A DNA stretch of 64,000 bases from Salvia splendens (taxonomy: Eukaryota; Streptophyta; Magnoliopsida; Lamiales; Lamiaceae). The notes under the pieces were generated by a model, which was not told the DNA's origin, ran no database searches, and saw nothing but the letters and a program-made list of their open reading frames with translations. The position numbers and the translations under genes are program-made. Shown here piece by piece: positions 35,680 through 45,835 of this stretch (position 1 is the first letter of the stretch; the number at the start of each line of letters is the position of its first letter). Location of the stretch: assembly GCF_004379255.2 (NCBI RefSeq), contig NC_056042.1, positions 11,269,901 through 11,333,900 on the forward strand, in the 5' to 3' direction.

Positions 35680-36120
35680 TACAAATTACAACTTTAAAAT
35701 TACAAATTACAACTTAAAATTTACAAATTACAACTTTAAAATTATAAATTACAACTTTAAAATTACAAATTATAACTTTAAAATTGCAAACTACAAACAA
35801 CTTTAAAATTACAAATTACAACTTAAAATTTACAAATTACAACTTAAAATTACAAATTACAACTTATTACTTAACATTACAAATTACAACTTTAAAATTA
35901 CAAATTACAACAATTACAAATCGAAAAATTTAAATACAAGTTACTTACAACAATTACAAGTTACAACAATTACAAATCGAAAAATTTAAATACAAGTTAC
36001 AACAATTACAAATCGAAAAATTTAAATACAACTATACAAGTTACAACAATTACAAATCGAAAAATTTAAATACAAGTTACAACAATTAAAAGTTACAACA
36101 ATTACAAATTTACAACTTAC
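35680..36120. repeat. AT-rich minisatellite inside the hAT element
   Basis: Repeated ACAAATTACAACTTTAAAAT units, then units of about 36 bp containing CAATTACAAATCGAAAAATT. Confidence 0.85.
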
Positions 36121-36158
36121 AAATGTTGACAAAAAAGACTTAGAAGATCATTAAAAGA

Positions 36159-36507
36159 TATTCCTCATTTGATAAGTATCTTATTGGTGAAAAAGTTGGT
36201 ATCTTTGGGGCAGATGGTACTGGAACACAAATTTATATATGGAATCTAGATGAATGAGGATCAGATTATAGTTTAAAATGGGAAGCTGGGTTCACTGGCG
36301 GGAGTTCGTTTCATCGTCGGACTCAGATGAATATACCACCCTGATGGCCTGATGAAACGAACTCCCGCCAGTGAACCCAGCTTCCCATTTTAAACTATAA
36401 TCTGATCCCCATTCATCCAGATTCCATATATAAATTTGTGTTCCAGTACCATCTGCCCCAAAGATACCCACTTTTTCACCAATAGGATACTTATCAAATG
36501 AGGAATA
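36159..36507. repeat. Inverted repeat, 157-bp arms, 35-bp loop, with a MORC-like coding fragment
   Basis: Arms 36159-36315 and 36351-36507 are complementary apart from four mismatches. Read from the right arm on the minus strand, one frame gives an open peptide with GEKVGIFGADGTGTQIYIWN followed by LDEWGSDY. The left arm has the same frame with a stop where the Trp of DEW should be. The GTxIxIWNL pattern resembles the segment after the GHKL ATPase domain of MORC proteins; I hold this weakly. A transcript through it would fold into a near-perfect hairpin. Confidence 0.85.
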
Positions 36508-37101
36508 GAGAGATTGAGAGAGAAATTCTTATTAACACAGTTACACAAGAATGTGGTGAGTAGAAATGAAGAGGATGAGGGGTATTTATAGGGGAAAATT
36601 GTGATTAAAAAAAAATCAAAATTTGAAAAATCACGGCGAAACCGCCGGTTTGCCACCGGAACCGCCGGTTTTCGGTGGAACCGGCGGTTTTGAGGACCGT
36701 TTGAAATTTCAAATTTTGAAAAATGCGGCCAGAACCGCCGGTTTTGCCGCCGGAACCGCCGGTTTTCGCCGGAACCGGCGGTTTTTCAGCCGAAACCGGC
36801 GGTTTCCATCAACGGTTTCTGACCAAACCGGCGGCCGGGGGAGCGGTTTCTGAAAAGGCTAAGAAGTAGGCATGAAAAGGTGTCGGGAACCGCCGAACCG
36901 GCGGTTCCGGCGAAACCGGCGGTTCGGAACCGCCGGGTACGGTTCACGAAATATGGGAACCGGAACCGGCCCGGCGGAACCGGCGGTTCCGGTGCCGGTT
37001 CAAACTGCCGCCGACGGTTTCGGTTCCGGTTCGGAACCGCCGGTGACGGTTCCGGGCCGGTTCGTCCGGTTCGGTTCGGATTGGTGACCTCTAGTTCTGG
37101 T

Positions 37102-37890
37102 TGAATTGAGTGAACTTTCTTGGTCATATCGTGAAGGCTGATGGAATTCAAGTGGACCCAGCAAAGGTCGAGGCTGTAAAAAATTGGAAATCGCCGAAAA
37201 CGCCGAGTGAAATCCGCAGTTTCTTCGGATTGGCGGGATACTACCAACGTTTCATCCAGGGATTCTCCAAGATAGCGAGACCCATGACCCAGCAACTCTA
37301 GAAGGGGGTAAAAGTCAATTGTACCCCGGAGTGTGAGGCAAGTTTTCAACTTTTGAAGGAGAAACTGACCATCGCGCCAATCTTAGCTGTGCCAGAGCCT
37401 ATAATGAACTACGTGGTCTACACTGATGCTTCGAAAGTGGGACTTGGATGTGTTTTGATGCAAAACAACAAAGTGATTGCCTACGCATCACGATAATTGA
37501 AGCCACACAAGTTGAACTACCCAACCCACGACTTGGAGTTAGCAGCAGTGGTACACGGCTTAAAGATTTGGAGGCATCACCTCTACGGAGTTCGATGCGA
37601 GATCTTTACGGACCACAAAAGCCTGAATTTTTCTTTTCATCGAGCAAAAGGATTTAAACATGCGACAACGAAGATGGCTCGAATTGGTGAAGGACTACGA
37701 TTGTGGCATCAATTACCACATTGGCAAGGCAAATGTAGTAGCAGATGCCTTGAGCCGGAAGGGTCATTCCCAACTGGCCACGTTTCTCTCCAAAGAAGAA
37801 AGCCTGGTCCGCGAGCTTAGTAAGATGCATTTGGAAGTGGTGAGAGCACCTGAAATAGTGAAAGCGCGAATTGCCACTTTATTTGTTTAA
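37102..37890 (+). pseudogene. E reverse transcriptase end and RNase H
   Basis: RT resumes with FLGHIVKADGIQVDPAKVEA and runs to a TAG (37299-37301). RNase H follows in the same frame with YVVYTDASKVGLGCVLMQ, a TAA (37494-37496), [10 protein letters not shown] and [10 protein letters not shown] frameshift near 37640 precedes [14 protein letters not shown] and [12 protein letters not shown], ending at TAA 37888. The stops at 37299 and 37494 stand where relatives have Gln. Confidence 0.92.
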
Positions 37891-38706
37891 CCTGATCTAA
37901 GGACGAGAATTATTAAAGCACAACGGATGGATGCGAAACTAGAGGAGATTCATGTAGAAGTGCGAACCGGCGAATCTGGAAACTTTAGTGAAGAAGACTC
38001 TTACCTTCAAAGGACTACTATGCATACCGGACGACGAGGAGCTCAAAAACGAAGTGATGAGCGAAGCACATGAGACTCCTTACACCGCCCACCCAGGAAG
38101 TGCGAAAATGTACCAAGACTTGAAGAAGTCCTTTAGGTGGAATGGTATGAAGAGGGATATATTGGCATTTGTAGAGCGCTGCTTAGCCTGCCAACAGGTG
38201 AAGTTGCAACCACTAGAAATTCCCGAGTGGAAATGGGAGCACATCGACATGGATTTCGTGACGGGTTTTCCAAGGACTCTTAAAGGGAACACCGACATTT
38301 GGGTAATTATAGACCGACTCACCTACCGATTCCCGTAACGCATGGATCAAGCAAGCTAGCTCAGATCTACATACAAGAAATAGTGCGACTGTATGGGGTC
38401 CCAGTGACGATCACGTCTGACCGTGACCTCAAATTCACATCAAGATTTTGGATCAGCCTACAACGTGAGCTAGGCACTCGACTGAACTTCAGCACATCGT
38501 TTCACCCGCAGACGGACGGACAATCTGAAAGAACGATCCAAACCCTCGAGGATATGTTGAGAGCCGTGGTGTTAGACCGAGGAGGAAGTTGGGAGTCCGC
38601 ACTACCACTAATTGAGTTCGCCTACAACAACAGTTTCCAGGCAACGATAAACATGGCGCCGTACGAAGCCTTGTATGGAAGAAAGTGTAGATCGCTGCTC
38701 TTTTAG
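37891..38706 (+). pseudogene. E integrase
   Basis: Zinc-binding region with H…H (EAHETPYTAHPG) and C…C (CLACQQVK), then WEHIDMDFVTGFP carrying the first catalytic Asp, SDRDLKFTS with the second and TDGQSERTIQ with the Glu. A short in-frame gap after CQQVK removes residues that relatives have before LQPLEIPEWKWE. A frameshift near 38330 separates the two halves. It ends at TAG 38704-38706. Confidence 0.92.
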
Positions 38707-39273
38707 GACGAAGTTGGAGAACGAAGAGTACTTGGACCTGATGCAGTTAAAGAAACGATTAAAATTGTTCGACAAGTTCGTGAAAAGATCAAAGAAGCTT
38801 AGGACAAACAAAAGTCGTACGCGGATGTCCGACGAACTAACTTGCAATTTCAAGCGGGCGACAAGGTCTTTGTCAAGGTATCCCCGTCGAAAGAGATAAC
38901 GCGTTTTGGTGTCAAGGGAAAATTGAAACCGTGATTTATTGGGCCTTATGAAATCCTCGAAGGAGTGGGTCCTGTTGCGTACCGACTGGCGCTACCTCCA
39001 AGCCTTGGAAACGTGCACAACGTCTTTCATGTGTCGCAGTTGCGGAAATACGTGTTTGACCCAAAGCACGTGTTTCACTACAAAGAAGTCGCGTTGAACC
39101 CAGACTTGAGCTACGACGAGAGACCCCAAATGACTTTAGACCAAAAGGTCCAGAACGTGAGAAATAAATCGGTTGCTTACGTGACGGTACTTTGGCGAAA
39201 CCACGGGCACGAAGAAGCCACGTGGGAGCTTGAGGACAAGATGATGGAACTGTACCCAGAACTCTTCCCATGA
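38707..39273 (+). pseudogene. E integrase C-terminal and chromodomain-like tail
   Basis: After stops at about 38801 and at 38932, the frame ends with VFHVSQLRKYV and a chromodomain-like module (VTVLWRNHGHEEATWELEDK, near 39185-39240), ending PELFP. This module targets chromoviruses to heterochromatin marks and places E in the Tekay/Del group. Confidence 0.9.
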
Positions 39274-39304
39274 GAGTACCAAATTTCGGGACGAAATTTC
39301 TTTT

Positions 39305-39317
39305 AAGAGTGGTAGGA
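39305..39317 (+). promoter_or_regulatory. Polypurine tract of E
   Basis: AAGAGTGGTAGGA directly before the 3' LTR, preceded by the GGGACGAAATTTC motif typical of Tekay elements. Confidence 0.8.
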
Positions 39318-41513
39318 TGTAACGCTCCACTTTTCGAACCCTAAGACGTTTGCATTAATTACTTTGATTGCCGCAATTAAATGACGAATTGTTATGTATT
39401 TGCGTTGGTGGCCTAATTTTGATTTGACCGAGTCAAATTCGTTGATTGATAACGTGACCTTAATTAATTGATGCGGAATGAAATATATTGCCGTAAATTA
39501 TATTTTATTTCGGGGAGTGAGATTTAAATAGAATCATCAATTTTCATCTTGCCTTTTTATTTAGAATTTTCGACCACTATGAATTGTTGGAGAGGAATTC
39601 TATTTTTCCTGGATTTAATTAATTGCTTGGGACAATTATCCAAATTAAATCCAAAGCCAATTATTCTTTATTTCCTCCATAGAAATTTCGACCCCTATGA
39701 CTTGTCCATGGAGATTTTCGAAATCTCCTAATTTTTGGGAGATGAGGAATTAATTATTATATAATTGATTCCTTACTTATTTCTTTCCATGAATAAATAA
39801 TAAATATTCTAGCCAATCTTGCCTACCTTATTCCATTAGAGATTTGGGAAATTTTCCTTGTGGGAGGGGCTAAAATCACACGCCTATTTCCATATTGTGG
39901 GAGGATTTGTTATTAATTTTTCTGCTGCGTATTATTTTATTCTACTCCGTGAAATACCAAATAAAATCATAGGCTAATTAATTAGCCATGATTATCGAAA
40001 ATCTCACCTTACTCCTCCCCAAATTCACGTTAATTCCCTCCCTCAAATCTCCCCTAATCTCTTTCAAATATTCATGCAATTAATTCTCCAAATCTTCCTA
40101 ATTATTTGAGAGCCTATTCTAATCTTATAAATAGGAAGGGAAGACTAAACCCAAAACCTAAACCTAGCCCCCAAAACTCACGCCTCTCTCTCCCTCCACA
40201 CGCCCATCTCCCCTCTCCAATCCTCTCCACTTGTTCTTCTACTCCACTCTTCCATTCTTGCCAAGAGTTGTTGAAGAATCGGGATTTATATCTGTTCTAC
40301 CGATCGTTTTAATCAAAGAAGGTACAATCAAACCTCTATTCTTTATCCTCTCCATCCCAACATTTCTTTTGTTTCCCTCATGCATCTACTGAGTGTAGGG
40401 ATTTCAAATCTAAGGGTTTAATCGATGGGGAAACTTGTGTTTGTATGTGTGTATGCATTTTGAATGCAATTTCGTGAAGTCTAAATAAATCATTGGTGAA
40501 TGATTTGTGATTATATGCAACCATGAGTGTGAAGGCTCTTTTAAGCATATGTGTGTGTTAGAAGCATGAAAAGGTTGTGTTTGAATGAATGGGGATAGAA
40601 CCCTAATTAAAATTTTGAAACATGAAAAACTGTGAGTTCGAACAGTAGGTTCCGACGCGTTTTTAACCAACCAAATGAACCCCTTTTTGTCCGATTCTTT
40701 TTTCTGAGTAAACTTCATGGTGTCTTCTGTGTTGTGTATGAATTTCAACCTATTTCGACGAAAGATGAATTTTTGGTGAATTTTTGAAATTAACTGCACA
40801 GTTCTGCCCGAAAATGTTTTCCCGACCAGTATGTTACGCTTTCAATTCGACCGACCTAAAAAGGTTATTTTAACGTGAGTTTTAAACTGGAAGTTATTTG
40901 ATGAGTCTACTGCAGTGTGGTAAAATTTTAGCGCTAACGGAAGTCGTGTGAATTTTTAATGATTTTTACAAAATGATGTCGCAGTGCTGTCAGATTTCTA
41001 TCTTTACAAAAACAACTATGTTGTTATGTGAAATGATATACATGATTTATATAAATGCTTAAGAACCACTCTATGATGAAGTGATGTGTTATTCAAGGAT
41101 GTATGCTATGGTGTGTTTCCTTTTGTCGATGGGGATAAAGGAAAAACGTGGAGACATGCATAATTATGAGTCAATGTTTGTGACTGATTGGTGATACATG
41201 CTATTATCAAAGGTGATAACTCGTGCACGAAGCGTGATAACAAAGGGAAAGAAGAACTTAAGGTCTAAACGGTCGAGGTGGACTTTTTTTTAACTACGGA
41301 CCATGTCCTAATTACTTTATCGATGGAAATCACTATGTTTATCATGCCGTGATTTGTTTTAACGTGCCTATCTGATGTGGCTTTTGCCACTATTATTTAA
41401 ATCGAATTCGGATCCTCGTAGGGACGCAAACCCTACTTGAATTAGTGTACACCTATGGTAGATCGTGTGCTAGCGTACGGGCTGGCCGGTCTAGTGACCT
41501 GGTTTGCGGCCGC
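39318..41513 (+). repeat. 3' LTR of element E, truncated by element B
   Basis: 2196 bp collinear with the first part of the 5' LTR. It stops within GTTTGCGGCCGC, where the 5' LTR goes on with ATTCCTTGTC. The remaining about 640 bp should lie on the far side of element B. TATA box at 40126-40133; conserved block at 41443-41496. Confidence 0.94.
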
Positions 41514-41761
41514 TGATAAGGCTAATTTCATGCATCGGTCTAGGGGTTTTATTTCGTGAAATTACTGATTCTAACGCACGATTTAAGCCAGGTGTGTGAA
41601 GATTTTCGCTAGATCCAGGAAAAGAAGAGGACGCTTGCATGGTCCTAGGAAACTGGCGAAAAAGTGGACATTATGAAGGAAATTGCTTGACGGAGGAAGC
41701 CTCGGAGTTGAAGGGTAGAATAGGGATTTCTACGAAAACTCTAGAAGGCTATGTCCGCATC

Positions 41762-41770
41762 TATAAAAGG
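41762..41770 (+). promoter_or_regulatory. TATA box of B LTR
   Basis: TATAAAAGG. The LTR transcript would now have to cross the inserted family-A fragment. Confidence 0.55.
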
Positions 41771-42302
41771 AAGAAGCATGCAAGCTGGAGGGATCTTCTC
41801 GGGTGGAGACCTTGCTAACAGCCTGTAGCTTAGTCCATTCTCTTCACACTCTTGGGTTCTTTCGGTGGGAAATTCAGGGCACACTAGGGGGTTCACCTCT
41901 AGCTTTCATACATTTTCGATCTGGTTGTAACACCGTCCTTCTTTAGGGCGAAGAAACAATTTATTTTACGCTTTCGTTTCTGCTGAATTCACCGAGCTTC
42001 GCTATTCGAAGCTCGGACCTCTTTTGTTTCTGGATATTTCTTACTTTTATGCAAGTTTCGTTTTCGTTTACGTCGATCGTGATGGTTCCTGTTGTTTGAT
42101 TGTGTTTACTTGAATTCTGGAGTTGGATTGTTGGAGTTGGTTGATTTCTGGATTATTGCAGGTTAATGGTTGAATCTGGGAGAATGGAGCTGGTTTGTGA
42201 ATGAATCGGGGTTTTGTCTGGTTAACGTTGTGGAGTTGTTTGTGATTGTTGGAATTTGGCGGTGATCGGAGCAGATCTGTTAGAATCGGAGTTATGGAGT
42301 TG

Positions 42303-44731
42303 TGAAAGGACCTAAGGTGCGTAGGTGTCGTTCAAGCAAGGATATATCCTACTGATCAGGATAGAAATCCTAACTAACCTAGACCTTGGTTTCAAAGATT
42401 CCTCAACCCACTTCTACTGATCAGTATAGTGGTGGTAAGGGTCGAATCCCACAGAGATGGTGCGTTCTTAAACTACCGCGGTGACAATCGGAAGATTTGG
42501 TTAGCTACCACGCTGGGTTGAGTTTCTACCTAGGCTGGAACTTAAAGGAGGTGTTCTACTGGTCAGACGGTAAGGAAAATATTTAGAATGTAACTGTGTA
42601 CGTGGAATGGGGGGACAATTTTGTAACAGAAAATATTTGGAAGGTACGGGTTTCTATTTCGGGCTAAACAGAATATTCAGAGTGTAGTGGAAGTTTTGTG
42701 ACTGGGCTGACAGGGCTTAACTAAAAGTGAAGGACAAAAGCAAAAGCATCTTGAAAAGTAAGTGGTCCCCTCCAATTGAAATAGACATCATCTTCTTCAA
42801 CAAACACTTCCAAAATTCAGATAACAATTCCAGATTCAACACGGAAAAACTCAGATTAACAACTCGCAAACACAGATCCAAAACTAAGAAATCAAATCCG
42901 AAATCAAACACTGAAACTGGACTTCTGCATACTGGTCAACATGAAAGAACGATTCAGAAATTAAAACTAAGCTTTGCATGCAACGACCTACTTTCCGATC
43001 AAACAGTACTTGTTTATCTATCCTAAAGAAATTTGTTACGTAAACGGAATTGAGAGAATCAGCACTTTAAACACCGAGAAACTTTAGATCTAAGCTAACT
43101 AGGCAAGGGAATAAAGAAACACCACAATAAACGAAACGGAAATCAACTTCATAGCATAAACACGTTCGGATCTTCAACAAAGTATTTCAAAAGCAGAAAA
43201 TATCCAAAGGTAAACAAGATCCGACGTAAGGAAAGCGAGAAATTTAAAACTACGAAAGCAATGTAAAAGTGTTTTGCCACTCCGGACGATGAGACTCTAA
43301 ACTACGATCTTGCTGGCTGGAATGGACGATGACTGGAATTCTGGGAACATCTGAACGTCAAGTGATCATGGCTACTGCGAGGCTAGAAGCGGGACACGGC
43401 TGAAAGACTGAAACTACCGAGAGAACTTTCTACCTAAAGATGGTGGTGAATGAGTGAATGTGTATCGTCTCCCCCTTTCTCTCCAATTTGGCTTCCTTTT
43501 ATAGGGAGGCTACCCTTGATTTTAGGGTAAATCCTCGTTGCAATTTGACTTCTTTGCCCTTAATTGTGGGTAATCCGTCCCAGCTATCCGTCTTCTCCAT
43601 CTCAAGCCGTTTTAGCACGAATACTGATCAGTATGAGATCATGCTGGCGCCTTCTTCACCTGAACATTCCGAAACTTCCCTACTGGCTAGAATGCTTAAC
43701 CTGCACACTTTAAACAACTGTTTTGCAAATATAATCAATTAAGCACATCATACTGACCCGTAACCAAGGCCTAGAATACGACTTATCAAACTGCTCACAC
43801 TTACCACAGGCTTGTCCTCAAGCGTGAAGAACAAACAAAGAAAAGAATAAGTCGAATTCTAGCCTGGTTACTCCCCTGACCGACTCTACCTAACTTAGAC
43901 TCTAAACTATGACGCAAAGAAAAACACAAACAAACAAAGAGAAACATAAACACATAAAAGACTGAAAACACATAGATCGGGCTATATTTTCAACCATCCC
44001 TCCCCTCTGGATCAGGTGCAATCCGGCCTTAGACAGCCTTGAACTTCTGCCGCCCCCCTTTTCTCTTCCAGTCAGTATATCTGTTTGTCAAGATCGCCCA
44101 CACTCTTGGCCCAACACTAGGTTCGCTCAGTCGCTCATACCTCACCAGGAATGTCAGGACTGCATTCTCTCATTATGCTCACCACAATTGCTTCGGACTT
44201 AGATTCCACGAGCGGCTACTGAAGGACTTATAGGCTTGTAACGGGGCTGTTGGCTTGTAATGTTTTCGGTGGATGTTCCTAAGGCTCTAAGGTTCAAAAA
44301 TTTCTATTTTTATTTATGCGGGGAAACTGTGTATGTTAGGCTTCTGATCAGTTGCTTTCTTTAGTTGGCGCTTCTGGCTTTGATCTCCACTGGTCAGTAG
44401 CATCTTGTGGCTTCGCCACCCTTATTCCTTCATTCATCTCTTTTTTTTGTGGTCAAATCTTTCTGACCATTTTCTTCATTTTCTCGGTTCCCTTTTTTTT
44501 TCTTTTTTTCGTTCCTTCGTGGCTTCGCCACCCTTATTCCTTCTTCTCTTTTTTTGGACTGGGAATGACTCCCTGGTCGATTTTCTTCTAACTTTTTCGC
44601 CCAGCTGGTTTCTGCTTTTCCGCACTTCTTCCTGGCCAGTAAGCTCCATTGTTTCATGCCTTACACAGTCCCAGTCGGCTGGGGTGTTTATCTGGGTATA
44701 TAAAAGGTTAAGAAGAAAGGGTTCTAAAGGT

Positions 44732-44768
<37 letters not shown>

Positions 44769-44952
44769 GAGGGGGGGTTCCTACTGCCTTCAGTATTTGC
44801 TACCCGTGATCACTTCACCCTAGGCGAATTGTGGCAGCCTCTCTCTTTTTTTTCTTCAATATATGTGGAAAGTGGTTCCACTTTAAGGCTTATAACTCGC
44901 ATTTTTAGAGGGCTTATAACTCGCATTTTTAGAGGGCTTATAACTCGCATTT
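42303..44952 (-). mobile_element. Inverted one-LTR fragment of Athila family A
   Basis: On the minus strand: about 1.16 kb of the 3' internal region of family A (44952-43789), then a complete LTR (43788-42303, 1486 bp, both ends exact). It matches 6850-9463 almost base for base. It has no second LTR. Flanks AGTTG (42298-42302) and TGTTG (44953-44957) agree at 4 of 5 bases and may be a worn target duplication. At the truncated end a 24-bp unit is tripled (44888-44952). Confidence 0.92.
44734..44765. repeat. 32-T homopolymer
   Basis: The counterpart of the A-run at 7004-7024; longer here, and followed by 7 G instead of 18. Confidence 0.85.
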
Positions 44953-44955
44953 TGT
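44888..44955. repeat. 24-bp unit, about 2.8 copies
   Basis: GCTTATAACTCGCATTTTTA plus AGAGG-type spacer at 44888, 44912 and 44936. The source element (about 6850) has one copy. Confidence 0.9.
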
Positions 44956-45734
44956 TGATTGTTGAGTTTGGATTGCTTGGATCCGGAGTGGATTAAGCGT
45001 CCGACGTGATTCTGAGCAGGAGTGTTTAATTTTATGCCGCGCTTACGTGTTTTCATTTCATTTCGCCTAGTTTACGTAGATCTGGTGTATTTCCGATTCG
45101 TAGCAAGTTTCCGGCGTCCAAATTTCTATATTCTGTTCGAATCCAGGAGTATGCTCTGTTTTCTGCATTTACGCGTCTGAGTTGGTTAGGAAATTGCATG
45201 GGTTGGTTGTCTGCAGCTTTTACCGTACTTGCTATTTCTGGAAACATGGTCCCCACTGTTAGTTGCTTTCTGTTTAGCTAGATTAGGTAATTGTTTACTT
45301 AGTCTAGGGAGTAATTGTGTCTTTCGGATTTGATGTCTGATTCCAGTAAGTTTTCTTTGTCCTAGGTCTAGCGTTTACATTTCTTGCCTAGATCTAGTGA
45401 TAGTTAAAATCTCAACCCCTTTGCGTGGCAGCAGCCGTTTGTTTCCATAGTCTCTTAGCACTACTTTGCGAATCCATCTCTGTGGGATCGACCCCACTTC
45501 CCTATACTAATTCATAGTATTCGGGTTGAGGGATTTATTTTTGAAGGGGAGTCGAGTGTGTCCAACGACAAAAACACTGTAGTTCTCTTGAGTTCCTGGA
45601 CCCAGTGATCCAGTGGATTTAAGGAGTGTTGTGTCTGGACCGAGCTTTGCATTAATTCTAATATGTGCACACTTGCTTACTCCTGAGTCCAGTCATTCGA
45701 CATTAGAGTCGAGTGAGAGGACCACCACTTCAAA

Positions 45735-45752
45735 TGGCGCCGTTGCCGGGGA
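45735..45752 (+). promoter_or_regulatory. Primer-binding site of B (tRNA-Asp)
   Basis: TGGCGCCGTTGCCGGGGA, 18 bases complementary to the 3' end of plant tRNA-Asp including CCA, two bases after the LTR. Typical for Athila. Confidence 0.95.
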
Positions 45753-45835
45753 TGGATGGCGTGCTTAGTATTAGTGTTCAGAGTCTATGGTGTAAATAGT
45801 TTTGATTTGTTTTCCTTCTCTTTTGTTTACAGTTT

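Larger units (their letters stand above)
35371..37101. mobile_element. Non-autonomous hAT element (35379-37093) with its 8-bp target duplication
   Basis: Terminal inverted repeats TAGACGTCACC / GGTGACCTCTA with perfect 8-bp duplication GTTCTGGT (35371-35378, 37094-37101), inserted in the RT of E. Removing the element and one duplication restores the RT reading frame. Both ends, about 200-450 bp each, are packed with CCGGTT/AACCGG subterminal motifs. The interior has AT-rich short repeats (35680-36120) and a long inverted repeat (36159-36507). There is no transposase. Confidence 0.95.
28509..41513 (+). mobile_element. Degenerate Tekay/Del-type chromovirus (element E)
   Basis: Ty3/gypsy element with 2.8-kb LTRs starting TGTAACGC, tRNA-iMet primer site, protease-RT-RNase H-integrase order and a C-terminal chromodomain-like tail. 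gag is not recognisable. The RT is split by a hAT element (35379-37093), and the 3' LTR is cut at 41513 by element B. Confidence 0.92.
41514..45732 (+). repeat. 5' LTR of element B, in two pieces
   Basis: Pieces 41514-42302 and 44953-45732, about 1.57 kb together, TGATAAGGCT…CACTTCA. TATA box at 41762-41770 in the first piece; Athila LTR motif at 45423-45432 and 45477-45495 in the second. Confidence 0.85.

Noticed and set aside
36623..37104. Several overlapping Arg/Pro-rich ORFs in the hAT end (both strands)
   Set aside because: Products of the repeated CCGGTT motif; open in several frames at once, so not coding.
45735..45752. tRNA-Asp gene fragment
   Set aside because: Only the 18 bases complementary to the tRNA 3' end are present, two bases after an LTR: a primer-binding site.
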